Origin: Arachis hypogaea
Taxonomy: Eukaryota; Streptophyta; Magnoliopsida; Fabales; Fabaceae
NCBI RefSeq assembly: GCF_003086295.3
Contig: NC_092053.1
Location: 90,802,745 to 90,866,744 of the forward strand
Direction: 5' to 3'
DNA length: 64,000 nucleotides
Part shown: positions 22,296 to 34,945 of the stretch, in pieces
Layout of the letters: the number at the start of each line of letters is the position of its first letter
Position numbering within the stretch: the first letter of the stretch is position 1
Notes under the pieces: model-generated
Databases searched by the model: none
Told to the model about the DNA's origin: nothing
The model's input: the letters and a program-made list of their open reading frames with translations, nothing else
Translations under genes and position numbers: made by a program

Positions 22296-25200
22296 ATGGG
22301 AAGCGATAGAAAATCCAAACGACACAGTTATTCCTCACCCTCGGACTCCGAAGGTTTTAATTTTTCCTTTCTTCTTTTACTTTTCCTTTGTTAGATTTTC
22401 TTTCTTTATTTAAAACGTAGAAGGTTAGGGTTAGAGAAATTATGGATTTTAGTACTAAATCTCACTCATGAGGTGAAATCATTAAGGGCTTGATTCAAGG
22501 GTTGTGCACTAAGCAACAAAAACATGCATTGTGTGCTTCACTTTGTCTGTGTGTTTATTTATTTCAAGTTCTTGGGGTTAAATTATGGTGTTAAATCAGC
22601 AGATGAGAGGAAAAGCAAGAGGCACAGAACAGTAGAAGATGAGGAGAAAAAGAAGAGGAAGTTGGAAAAGAAAGAGAAAAGGAAAGACAAGAAATCTCTC
22701 AAGCATTCCAAGGAAAAATCTGATAAGGGTAATTTAGCCACTAAGCCTCCTTTTCTAACCTAGAATGAAAGAAAATTGAGCTGTGCTTGATTCTTAGCTC
22801 ATAATCGTATAATGATTATTAATTGTGCAATATGTTTATGAACAATTAAAATGTGCTGGCAGGACTTGAAATCATTGGTTGATTCTGTGAACTTTGCATA
22901 TACTTAGGTTTTGATTGTCTGGTTTGGACTACATAGGTCTACATGTTTAACAATTTCATATTAAATCATGATTTGCCAAAACACGATAAGTTATCATATG
23001 GTTTACATTTTGCAATGGGGGAGTTGAGGACTTATAAGAACGTACTTGTTTCTTAGGTAGTTGCAGCCTAGACATTCTGCGGAAGTTCCTTACTTGTAGC
23101 TGGCCCCGACTAGTAGGATAAGACTTTGTTATACAGCTTTCTCATATCGACTTTAAGGATCGTTCTTCATTCTTTTTATTCAATATGTAGGGTGCGAATA
23201 TGTTAATATAAGAAGTCATTTGCAAACATTATACAATCGTTTCCAGTATATACAGTGTAAAAGAAGGGGAATTCATTTAGTTGTACATGATTAGAGACTG
23301 AAAGGTGAGAGGATTATGTCTAATCACATTCACACAACAATGTTGTTATAAAATGATTTCCGATACTAGAGTACATTTTTGCACCAAATGTAGTTGCCCT
23401 GCACCATCTCACAATTGATTGCATTTGCTACTTATTCATATCTTTCTTTTCGGAAATAATCATGATATCTATTTGATTATGTTCTCATGTCTCATAAACA
23501 TGATTTTGCAATTTTGGTAAGCAGTAACGATTATTGGGATTATGGAATGTTATATTTTTTTAGTATAAAAAAATTGTTCAACAATTTGGGATTTCTCATT
23601 TTAGTTAATCAAGATGTTTAGTAATTAGGGTTGCATAGAAATCAAATTTGATTTTTGGTTATACTTGTTTCACTCTATAATTTACAATTCAAGTTGTTGT
23701 TTGCTGATCTCTGTTTTGTCTCTTATCCTCTCCACTTTCTTGTTCTATATTATCACTTTTTTCTAACTTCTCTCCAGTCTTTTTGTCCATATTATGTTCG
23801 GTTTGTTTGACATCAATCATGTAAATGTTTGAACTTGAGTTGTCAAATCCAGTTATTGGACAACCATTGAATGTTTGTCTATTGATGGAAACAGTACCAT
23901 CGAAAGTTATTGACTTATAGTCACCAGAAAATTATTGTCAGTGTCACCGCTGGCGCACTGATGATTCATTTTAGCACTTGTCCATCTTTTCTTGTGGTGA
24001 AATGCTTTTCCCTTTGTTGTTTTAAGTAATTAAGTTAATCTATCTGTGCTGAATAGCAAGCAAAGGAGAAATTCTCCTTAGAAAGATTTCCCTTATTGCT
24101 TAATTCTCGAATTTGTGCTACAGGTGAATTTAAGCATAGATACTCTTTTTTTAATATGGATAAAATTAAAATATTTTTATGTTATGTTCATGTTCATGTT
24201 CATGTTCTCTTTCTGCACTATGGTTAACCACCAAAAGCAACCCCGAAATGTTTTGTCTCTGACAAAAATGACCCCCATTTTTCGTATTGACAAAAATACC
24301 CTTTAATAATTTAAAAACGTGCACAAAACACCCATCCATCAAGAGTGACGTTTTCTGTTAACGTGAATGTCTGATGTGGCAAACAGGAAAGCATATGTGG
24401 CAAACGGAGTTACCTAGCTGGCAACCTATTCTCAAATTTCCAAAATTTCTTAACCCTAATCCCCCAAAATTTCAAAATCAGAAAGTCATCTCTGGGAAGA
24501 ATGGTTCCCAACAATGGCAGATAGGGTGATTCCTTTTCCTCCATCTTCTTCCATTGTGGTCTCTCTCTTTCTCTCCCCTCCATCTTCTTTCATCTTCGCG
24601 CATTTCTCCTTCCTCTTCTCTCCTTACCAATGACTCTCTCTTCTCTATCATTCTTCTCTCTCTTCCGAGAATCAACGGCGGCTCCTCCCTTTGCTGCCGC
24701 AAGTTCCGTCTTCTCCTCCCCTCTCTTCCTTCTTCTTCTTTGGGAGGTTTTCTGGCTTCAGGAGGTAGCTGTACTGAGTCCTCTATATCTACAGCCACAA
24801 CTTCCTCAGTTCTAAGTCTCTTCCTCCTCCAAACGCAGTGTCTTTGTCTTCTTCTCTTAACACCATTGTCCTCTTCTTCTCCTCACTGCACCGCATCTTC
24901 ACCATCTTCTCCTCCTAGTGCGGCCAGAATTGAATTAGTATTCTGTGCAAGCACTTGCAACAAAAATGGTGATTTGGGATCTGAGAAATTGACGACTTTT
25001 GGTGAAGAAGGTTCTGGAAGTTCAGGATGAGTTGATGTTGGGATCTGAGAAATTTGCGGATCACCATCATGAATCATTCTGAAATTGGGGTTTGATTTAA
25101 TTAAAATTTGGGAAATTAGTGTTTTAAATTAGGTATGTTAGGGTTTTGTTTGAAGCTATGCATGTTCTATTCTTCGATCTGATCTCTATTTTTGTTCTTT

Positions 25201-27693
25201 TTTGTGATTTTGAAGAGGAGGATAGTGGCTGGATTGTGTTGATGGTCAGGAGGTGAGAGAGGGAAAGTGAGTGTGAGGAAGTGAGAGAAGAAGAGAGGGA
25301 GAGGAGAGGGAGGGGGATGGTGCTGCGGCGGTGGTGGTTCGCTAGTGGCTCTGTCACGGCTGGCAGAGGTGCTACAGATGGTGAGTAAATGAGTTAAAGG
25401 GTGGGTGAGTGAGAGAAGAAGGAAGGGGGGGGGGGGGATTGGGAAGAGAAGAGGAGTGTGCAGGCCACATCATCCTCCCATTTTGCTACATATGCTTCTC
25501 CATTTGCCACATCAAACATTTACGTTAACGGAGAACGTTTCTCTTGACAGATGGATGTTTCATGCACGTTTTTAAATTATTAAAAGATAGGAGTCATTTT
25601 TGTCAACGACAGAATATTTTGGGGCGATTTTGGTGGTTAACCCTAATTACTTTATGTAATTTTTTTATGGAGTAAACTACCAAAATGGTATCTGAAAGTT
25701 TACGTCGCTGACAAAAATAACCCTAAAAGATGCTAATGCCAAATAAGCCGCCGAAAGACTTGAAAGCACGGCAAAAAGAACAAGATATTAAATATATATT
25801 CTAAACAAACAACTTTAGAAATCAGATTTAGATGCAATTTTTTATAAGAATTATCAGAAAAATAAGATCTCTTTATTCTTATAATTTGATAATTTTATGT
25901 CAAGTGAATTTTTTTAATTTTTTATTGTGAATTATCAATTTTTTTTAAAAAAAAGAAAAGTCTAGATATGAAATTTTGCTTTGAATTTTTGTGTACCTTC
26001 TAAATATTTATTTAAATGTTGCCACAAAATTTGAATCAAATGAATAAATCATTTGCCAAATACAAATTTTTTGTAATTTATAAAAAATAGAGTTTAATTT
26101 TGATGTACTGACAATGTAAAGTGTTCTACATAGTCGTACAATCATATCCGTTCTTTTGGATGATCATTCGCGCAGTCAATGTGAAAGGAAGTTATTTTTA
26201 CTGATGTGATGTTACGTAATTGAATATACGTGTAAAACTACTTTACACTAACAGTACCTCAAAATTAAATTCTAAAAAATATAATGTTTATTGTTTTTTG
26301 TTTCATTTTGAAATCAATCAGGGATTGTTTTATTGATAACAGCTTTTAGGATTTTTTTTGTGAGCACCTGAATCTTTCAGGTTAGTTGGTAGTTAACTCT
26401 ATTTTTATGGGCATAAACTTTTTAAGTGTATTTTCTATAGACAAAGGTCATGGTTATTTTATTCTTCTTGGGGAAAAACATAACTGCATGCCATTGTTAT
26501 TTCAGACAAGAAGTCGAAAGAGACATACAAAAGCAAACGTAGTAAAGGAGATGTCCCGAAGGTGAGTTATATTCCTAATAATGCCGCGTTCAATTTGAGA
26601 ACCTTGTATGTAATGAGAAATTCCTAATTGGGCTATTGGGCCTATTTTTACTCATTACATTGTATCAAGTCGTCTCTTCTCGTCATGCTGACTGCTGAGT
26701 ATCTCTGTCAATTTGCTTTTCCATTTCATTTTACATGTTTTTTCAAGCGTGTTCTCATGCTTTTCTTCTACATTTGAATATATTAATTTTTACTTAGTTC
26801 AATTCCTCAAATCCTGGTTCGCCCAATCTGTCTTTCTGAATTCTGATCAAATTATTTAGTATTTTAATATACTAAATGTTGAAGAAAATAGCACAAATGA
26901 TTGCTCATGCTGCAATTTTGAACATGCGAGAGTATTATATTCTGTAATTTTGAAAAGTCCACGGATAGCTTCTATCATGATTTCATGGTCCATCTCTCCC
27001 AAAGACACATGAATCGTTGTATATCCGATAGACACCCTCATGCAAGAGTCTATTTTTGGGCTTGAAGCATGGAAGATACACTGGCTTATTCTACCTTATG
27101 CTTAAACTCTAACGGTTTTTTTTATTATTTACAAAAAATTGAAAAATAAGAACAAGTATCAAGTTCTAAAAGTTTTGGTCATAGAGATTTTTATACTATG
27201 TCATGAATCATCTCTCCCAAAAGCTTACATTGTTCCGTTAGAGACACATAAAAGGTTTTATATTTAACAATTTCCCAACTAATTTAGAACTTTTAAGATG
27301 GATCATTCATCTGTCTACTCATATCTGTGAAAGCTGGAAAAGTTTCTTGCTGATTGTCATATTTCTCAATCTAGTGACTACATTTGTTAGTTAGAAGCTG
27401 CAGTTGAAATTACTTACCAATTAGAGTATCGGTATTTGTAGTTCATCTTTGTCATTTCAATGCAGGGAATCCAAGAGTTGTCCAGTGATGATTATTTTGC
27501 CAAGAACAATGAGTTTGCTACCTGGCTAAAAGAAGAAAAGAATGTCTTCTTCTCTGACCTTTCGTCCGAGTCAGCACGCGAGATGTTCTCGGATTTTGTT
27601 AAGGCTTGGAACAAAGGGAAGCTTGAGACGAATTACTATGAAGGCATTGCGAGCGGCCCTCGCACGGCACATAACTGGAAAATCAAGAAGTAG
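22296..27693 (+). CDS. SCI1: Style cell-cycle inhibitor 1-like protein (4 exons, 155 aa)
   Basis: Coding exons 22296-22353, 22603-22728, 26506-26561 and 27466-27693; all introns are GT-AG and the sum is 468 nt with the TAG stop. The protein starts MGSDRKSKRHSYSSPSDSE. Residues 20-61 are a Lys/Glu-rich basic stretch (EKKKRKLEKKEKRKDKK), a likely nuclear or nucleolar targeting region. The conserved C-terminal part (81-155) contains DDYFAKNNEFATWLKEEK and ends NYYEGIASGPRTAHNWKIKK. This layout and tail match plant SCI1, described in tobacco as a nuclear inhibitor of cell proliferation in the pistil; the match is from memory. Exon 2 has tandem acceptors CAGCAG (22597-22602), so one extra codon (Ala) is possible. 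Intron 2 is 3.8 kb because of transposon insertions. The start is the first ATG of the exon with the longest frame. Confidence 0.85.
22354..22602 (+). other. Intron 1 of the SCI1-like gene
   Basis: 249 bp, GT at 22354 and a NAGNAG acceptor at 22597-22602. It contains a fortuitous ATG at 22524 that is open into exon 2 but lies in the intron. Confidence 0.8.
24222..25642. mobile_element. Long-TIR non-autonomous DNA transposon (MULE-like) in SCI1 intron 2
   Basis: Terminal inverted repeats of about 190 bp. The left end starts GGTTAACCACCAAAAGCAACC and the right end is its reverse complement with about 85% identity by eye; both arms carry TTTAAAAACGTGCA and GATGTGGCAAA. The left arm has about 20 extra bases (a partial repeat of TTGACAAAAAT). 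The interior is CT-rich on the left, GA-rich on the right, and has no transposase. A clear 9-bp target duplication was not found (CTGCACTAT left, CTAATTACT right). A related single end occurs near 25672-25730 (GGAGTAAACTACCAAAATGG). Confidence 0.82.
26090..26272. mobile_element. 183-bp MITE with perfect 9-bp target duplication
   Basis: Terminal inverted repeats GAGTTTAATTTTGATGTACTG (left) and its imperfect complement at the right end (...GTACCTCAAAATTAAATTC). TAAAAAATA flanks both sides (26081-26089 and 26273-26281). A 9-bp duplication points to Mutator-type mobilisation. It lies in SCI1 intron 2, 233 bp before exon 3. Confidence 0.9.
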
Positions 27694-28101
27694 ATTTGAC
27701 GAAACCTGTTTAACCACTCCCTTGAAACTCAGTAAATATAGATGGATCTCTTCCTGAATCTGCTGTTCATGACATTCCAAAGGAAAGAGGACAAGAGCAG
27801 AAAATTAGTTGAAACAAGAAAATTTGGTGGATTTTGGCTTCGATTAGTTTAATAGCGGGTAGGTTGTTATTTTCTCGTGTTTCGATGAATTAATGTCTTA
27901 CCAAGGAATAGTAGATCAATATATGACTCTCTCTTTATGTAGGGAGCTATCTATGCATATGTAGCATTTACCTCAGTATAGAAAAATATTTTATTTTGTT
28001 TTATATGAGGATGTCTCATCTATGGCATAACCCGGAGTATTTTCCCCCTCATAATGTGTAGCACATTATCAGTATTTGTGGAGAATCCCAACGTTATTTA
28101 C
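27694..28101 (+). other. 3' UTR and downstream flank of the SCI1-like gene
   Basis: No coding frame continues. AATAAA-type signals are not distinct. The region runs into the left TIR of the next MULE at about 28102. Confidence 0.5.
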
Positions 28102-29470
28102 AGGGCAAATCACCTAAATCACTTAAATAAAACAAATAGATCAAATATTTATCCAAATATAATAATTGAAAATTTGTTACTTATTTGTCCTATTTGTACT
28201 TTATGTAAACCGTAGAACCTCTTCTACTTTTTTAAGAAAACACTTCTACTTTTTTAAGAAAACACAAACTGTGGTATTCTTTTCACGGTTTATAAACAAC
28301 GTCGAAAACACAAATCTTCTGTTCCCTTCCACGGTTTATGTGTAGTAAAAATTTTATATATTTATGTGGTAAAATCAATTGTGTAGAAGAGTATCATTTT
28401 TACAATGGCAAGTGAGGAAGAGAGTTTTCTTGTGTCAGTGCATTATTCTATGAAAATTCATAAAAGCAAGAAATACGGTATGAAGTCAGTTCATCGAATA
28501 CCTTATCAGATCTAAAGAACAACATATTGTAGAAAGCTTGGGTATTTGGGAGCAAGTGGGTGAAGAAGTTATTTTATAAAATTCCTATTGTAGTTGTGTC
28601 CTCTGGTATGAAGTATGATATGTTTGTGATAGCGTTTGATAAAGATTTTGGGTTTTGTTTCATTGTCGTAGGAGTTTTCCAGAGGTCAGAATACACAAGC
28701 TGTATGCGAAGTTGGAGGTCGGTGTCGACAGTTCTGGGGCATCAGCTCCGAATCTTCACTCGACTGCCATGCAAAGTGGTTCTAGCTCGATGGCTGCAGT
28801 TGCACTAGCTCGTCCGTCCGTTGCATCTCCTTCTTTTGCGACTGACTTAGACCGTATGGAGGCAGTTGGTTCTGTACCATTCGAGAACCATTTTGTCCGA
28901 CAACAGACAGTTGAGTGGCTAGTGGTCCTGCCATTATTCCTAATGTTGTAGGGTTGGGGGAACCTGATCAAGTTGAGAATGCAATGCGGGACGATGATTT
29001 AGATCAGGAGCCTGTTGATATAATTGGGGACAGTGATGATGATACAAGTGGCAATCTACGTACACAGCATGACCCTTCAAGTTTTGACACAGTAGTACCC
29101 TTCGCAAACTTGGAGGCTATGTGGCAACAGCCGGACGAAAATGCTGTCTTTGGGGATTCTTCTACAAAATTTTAGATTGGGCAATTATTCCAGAATAAAG
29201 AGGAAGCTATTCATAAACTGTAAAAAGGGTACTATGATTTGTGCCCACATATTTTTTTTCGTAAACCGTAGAAGAGGTTTTATGGTTTATGCCCACATGT
29301 TTTCCTTTATAAACTGTGGAAAGCGTACCACGGTTTATGTGTTTTCCTAAAGAAGTGGAAGGGTTCCACAATTTACATATAATAAAAATAGGATAAGTAA
29401 GTAACTAGTTTTCAATTGTTGTATTCAGATAAATAATTGGTCCATTTATTTTATTTAGATAAATTATCCT
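28102..29470 (+). mobile_element. Deleted MuDR-type MULE
   Basis: Inverted terminal regions: AGGGCAAATCACCTAAATC at the left, mirrored by ...GATAAATTATCCTT at the right, with about 125 bp of recognisable complement (for example GAAAATTTGTTACTTATTTGT against its partner at 29395-29420). Inside is a broken N-terminal MULE transposase. The flanks TTATTTAC (left) and TTATTTTAC (right) are a possible imperfect target duplication. A tandem 23-bp duplication (CTTCTACTTTTTTAAGAAAACA) lies at 28222-28268. Confidence 0.8.
28403..29175 (+). pseudogene. N-terminal remnant of a MuDR transposase
   Basis: Begins MASEEESFLVSVHYS at 28403, then fragments KKLFYKIPIVVVSSGMKYD, FHCRRSFPEVRIHKLYAKLE and (from about 28915) NVVGLGEPDQVENAMRDDD with DQEPVDIIGDSDDDT. 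These match, in order, the PB1-like N-terminal domain and acidic linker of legume MuDR transposases as I remember them. Several frameshifts and stops separate the pieces, and the frame is lost after 29175 near where the DNA-binding domain should begin. The catalytic DDE domain is absent, so it cannot act on its own. Confidence 0.75.
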
Positions 29471-31002
29471 TATTTTACATGCTAAAACTAAGAAAAGTTT
29501 GTTCTTCCAAGTAAAAGAAAATTTGCTGGTACTTTTACCAATAGCATTATGATGGAAAATTTTGAACTTGAGTCAGTAAATTAGCTAATCAGCTAGAAAT
29601 ATTTTCATGTTTTTGTAATATGTTCTATCTGTGTTCTAGGTTCCTAACCATCATGTTACATGATCAAGTTAAATTAATAATAAAGTTTAATCAAATTTGC
29701 ACTAATAATTTAGTGATTCACAATACTAACAAAAAATACACCCACTCTCAATATGTGTGTTTTCGCTCTATTCCACTTTCACTTGTACTCTTCCTCTTTT
29801 CTACCAAAATGGCTACACTCACTCTTACTTTTGATTTTTCGATTCAAACCACAAATTCTGACTAAGAATCTCTGATAAACTCAGAATCTCACTCTCTATT
29901 TCCATCACTCTTTGCATTCATTTTTTCGCTCTCACTCAATCTTGTGATTTCTTCATTTTTTTTTCTAACTCTTGGTTTCTACCTTGTAAAACACAAAAAC
30001 CTTAGCAAAAAACTTAGAAGTTAGAACCCACTATTTTTCTATTTCTCTCGAACTATACACAGAAACCTTAATCTTACAAAACCAAAGAAAGTAAAATTAA
30101 TATTACTATTTTAAAATAGTTATCCAAACTTCAATAAAAAATTAATGTTTCAAAATAATTATATATTTATAATACTATCAATTATCTTCTGTTAACACCC
30201 TTAATTTAATTCTAATAAAAATATATTACATGTGTTTATTTATTTAAAAACAATTGTTTATTCATACAATTTTAAGTATTATTAATCCAAAGTTTATTTA
30301 TTACCTTTTCTAAAGGAGTTTTTAATTTTATACACTGATGTTAAATATTTTACACATTCATTTGATTAAATGATCAATTTTAAATGATCATTCATGCAAT
30401 AAGTATAAAATGCAATAAAATGGTTTAACGTAGGAGACTTTTTATACACTGATTGTGTTAAATATTTTACACATTTATTAATTATGTAAGTATTTTTAAA
30501 TAAGTATTTTATGAGCCAATTTGATGCACAAGCATCTAGCATTACAAAATTTGAGAAACGTACCCAAAGAATATAAACAGCCTTATCATTAATGTATCAA
30601 GGACTGATGTCACATTTTTACATTATCATTACTGCATTTTGGGTCCAAATTTATGGATTGGTTTTGGGTATAGTGGAACCCAAACCATAGTCCATAGGTT
30701 GTTCTGAAAGAACCATGTCATCGAATGCGAGATTCAAAATCGATAAAAAAGAAGCATATAAATTTAATAGTCATTGTCCATTGGCTCATTGCCATATGGT
30801 ACAGTTAGACAAGCAGGATTGTCTGGCACTTTTAATAACTTTAAAAGTCTATCGTTCTCCACAACAAAGAGTAGCTCATAAATTTCACCAGTGCCAATTG
30901 CAAATAGCAAGTCTTGGTTTCACAGCTCTATCCACCTTGACATTCAACTAAGCACAACTTTCAAAGAAACACCGTCTTACATCAAGGTTTGCTTCATCAA
31001 GA
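29471..31002. other. Intergenic region between the MULE and PAB1
   Basis: AT-rich, no supported gene. A near-duplicated stretch (TTTATACACTGAT...GTTAAATATTTTACACATT) occurs at about 30334-30362 and 30441-30477. The right part (about 30700-31002) probably holds the PAB1 3' UTR. Short frames at 29620-29865 and 30715-31283 are shadows. Confidence 0.5.
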
Positions 31003-34000
31003 TTATTCTACTTCACCCAAGTAATCGTCGATTTCGGCAGGGGTCAATACTCTGCAACAAAATTAACCACCTATTAAGTCACCCATTTAAATTAGCCAAA
31101 TATGTAAGGATGATTTGCAGTAACTTGTGCATAATTGTCACGTCTAAGTTCTACAGGAACAATTTTTTTTTTTGCCTTTTCTTTTCCCCCCTAAAAACTC
31201 CTAAAGTTCAGATAGTCCAATCCAACAAAATCAGATCAGTTTTCTCAGTAACGAAAATCACAAGCAAGGCTCATGTAATATAGTGCTTGAGGAAAGCAAA
31301 CCAGAAAGTCAATCAAAAATTCAAGCTACATAAGCAGCTAGGCACACATTATTATATTTTGCAGAAAGAGATTTCCACCTGAACTTTTTGTCGGACCCAA
31401 TTATGCCAATTTCAATGTTCTTTCCCGAGATCTGTCCCTCAAATCTGTAAAATACCCATGAAAATTAACAGTTTTAGACTATACAAAGGTCTTTAAAACA
31501 ATAGGTTCCAGGATACAATACAAGAAACATGAAAAGCAAATAAGATGACTATCAATTCTTAAATTTTTAATATTACTATTTAAGTGAAATGCCTATTAGG
31601 ATTAGCCTTAATATTGTAGCATCTAAATCAAATCATGGATATTACTTTATTTACCTTCTCCAAAACCATAACTCTGAAACAAAAGTGAACAATCAAACAG
31701 TACAAAATTTATTTCGGCCTCCTAGTAGACAGATAGTTAATGATTTTATCTAGTGCATAAACTTGAAAGGACATGACCCTACCCTTCCTTCAGCGTCAAT
31801 ATTGCCGTATGGACTGCATCATCAAGTTCCATGTCATCTGTATACCTGCAAGTGGACAATGAAATTAACCACTGAAATGATATGGGAAAAAAGAATAACT
31901 CAGATATGAACATCAAACAAAGAAACATAACCAAAAGCATATCTTTCAGGGGAGAGAAAAATGCTACCGCAAACACATAGATTAATCATCCAATAGAATA
32001 GACAGACATAGCATATTCTTCTAAAGTAAAATTTCAAAGTATGTATTATGAAAGCATCAATTTATCTCTTCTGAGTCCTCAAGTTTGACAAGTCAACTTT
32101 TGATTAGCAACTAATTGATGTCTGCATATTTAAAGCAACTGCACGCTCCACTTAGGTGATAGTAGAGAATCTTAACGGCTATAAGTTATTATGTCATTTT
32201 GAATTTTAATACATAAAGATCCTTGCCAGTGTCAGCTTTCACAAATTCAACGCCTGCACATCCCATTATACTTTCTGATGCTATGGATACGTGTAGGAGC
32301 TATTCCTCTTAATGAGGAAATAACAAGAAATAAACTTGGATCAACTAAATCTTGAAACTTGGTATAAGATAATAGGTTTAATGAACATATTAACTGCAAA
32401 AGAAAAATGCATTTCATCCTGTCGAGCACTCAAGGTTTTAGAGATATTCAAGCCCAAATTACAGATATTAATGCAGACATCATGACTTTTATGCTTAAAA
32501 TAATTAAAGATATTTCCTACATTCATTAAAGTATAACATAAACCAGGTGCTTTCATCAAGGTATAGTATATGGAATGTTGTAAATCAAAATGAGAAGTTT
32601 CAAAGATATAAGATAATCCTTTGCACATCAAGCATGACAGAAATTCTGAGATAATACACTCATTCTCAATATTTACAGGAAGGAGAGTGGCCACACATAA
32701 TGGGCACAGGAGATATATATACAAAAATAACACATTGGACACCACATATTTTGCACTTAGAACTGTCGTTACTGTCAAACCATACCTCTTCTCAAGAAAA
32801 GTCTTCGCATTAGAAACATTTTTGCCCATAGCAGAAGCTTTCCAAGAAAAGTAAGAACCAGATGGATCCACCTACAGTACAAAAGCAAATTGCACCAAAG
32901 CCCAAACTTCAGCTCTCCTAAATCCAAACTAGTGAATTTTCAAAATTCCAAGTACAAGAACAAAGATCCCAACACAAACCTATTGAGCACACAAATATGC
33001 AAAAAGCATAGACAGACAATTGATTGTTTAAGATAACCCACTAAAATTCAAACTGCATAAATATCAATAACTGCTTCCTATAAATCAAAAACAAAATCAG
33101 TTCATGCAAAGCAAGATAATGTTACACTGTATCAAATTATATGCTCTTTTCGTTTCTATTTTTAATAGATAACTAAAGTAAAGGACCACATGGATTACAT
33201 TATTATCTTCAGAAACTAAATATGTCATTGTTGTTTCATATCCAACTGTGAGACAACACGATGTGATCAAGATAGTAGGTGATACTCATCTACCAGGGTT
33301 TACAAAGCAACAATAAAAAAGTGAAACTCAAAAGGCAGATAAGCATACCTGATACAATTGTGGTCCGTTATCATCAAATCCAGCAACTAGTAGGGACACT
33401 CCAAATGGCCTAACACCACTATTAGAAAGGGGGGGGGGGGGGGAGGGGAATTAAAAAACAGAAACATCAGAATTGAATATCGCGATGAGATAAAATAATG
33501 GAGAGAAAACACATCAATTGCAAGGCTACTGATCACTGAAAGCCAGGCATACTATGGTAGTGTTTGGAAAATAAAGGATGAAAGCAATAAAACAGCAGTG
33601 ATGCATCTCTTATGTCCCTTCTTTTGGAAATCTCATCCCTCTATTTTGGAAGTATAGAACTTATGTAAGAAGTTGTTCAAATGAATAAAGAAATTTAAGA
33701 TTTTGCCTTTGCCCCTCTCAAGTTGATAAATTACATGCTTACAGTAGTTAGAAATGTCTAGTAAGGGCATCGTAAAGTAGATAAATTAAAGGGGAGAAAA
33801 ACAGTTAGAAGCAGCTTTGAGATTTGAGAACTAATTAACATTAGAGGGATCAACCTCCTAACACATCAAAGTTAAAGAGGGTGTTAGAAACTTATCACGA
33901 AACATCATATCTCTCTTGAGTAGGGTGGGCAGGGACAACTATATGCAGAAAATAAACTTCCAATCATATGAGTAGAATGGTAGCAGCTCAAACATATCTG

Positions 34001-34909
34001 AGAGCTTACAGAGAAATTTATTACCCTGACTGAGTGAATTCCTGCATAACAGCAGCAACTTCCCTTACAAGCTGTGTGACAGGGATTGGTTCCTGCAATT
34101 TCCATTATATTTACCATACAGAAGATCCATAATAGAATACAAAAAACATACAAGACAGACAAAAACTAAGGTAAAAATTAAGTGCATAATTCTAATTTTA
34201 ATATACTTAATAACATATAATGAAGTAATCGAAACTTTCCCAGAAAGGGGGACAAACAGTGAGGAAAATCTAATTCTAATCTATGTGTAACAACCAACAT
34301 TCACAGAAAAAACAGTTACAGATCATATCATAATCATAATTATATATAAATTGTAACTCTTGATGATTCATGTTATAATAAATGAAAAGTATTACAATCA
34401 TATATAGACTTTATCGTTTATTTTTCAATTCAGCACAGCTTTTCATCATAATACACTTTATATTGCCTTTCAGTACAATATGCTGAAAGATACTGAGCAG
34501 ACAGAGGTATGTAACTTAAATTAATCCATTGGCATATTTTACTGACAGAAAATAATCAATCTAAAATGAATTACAGTACAATATAATAAACATGCTTTAC
34601 ACGAGGAAGTAGGAGATATTCAAAAGGTAGAATTCTTTTAAAACCCATAACTCCAAAATGAAACTGGCAATAGTATATCTGAATCTGATTTACCAAGCAT
34701 ATAGAACTCAGAAGCAAGATTCAAGAAACAAAATGATATTAGAAGGGGAAAGGTAGATATACTATACTTTATATAATCGGTGATATTGCTCTGCCTGTTT
34801 CCTGCTTTTCCTAACCAAGACTCGAAAATCAGGACCCATGCCACTGAACAACAAGAATAAAACTTAGATCAGAAGAGATACTAACAGACTAGTTAAGGAT
34901 AAATCAATA

Positions 34910-34945
<36 letters not shown>

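Noticed and set aside
24554..25030. 158-codon Ser-rich frame in SCI1 intron 2
   Set aside because: Low-complexity Ser/Leu sequence from CT-rich DNA within a TIR element; no domain and no conserved motif.
25643..25730. A second complete transposon after the intron MULE
   Set aside because: Only one TIR-like end (GGAGTAAACTACCAAAATGG) is visible; no partner end was found, so it was noted but not called.
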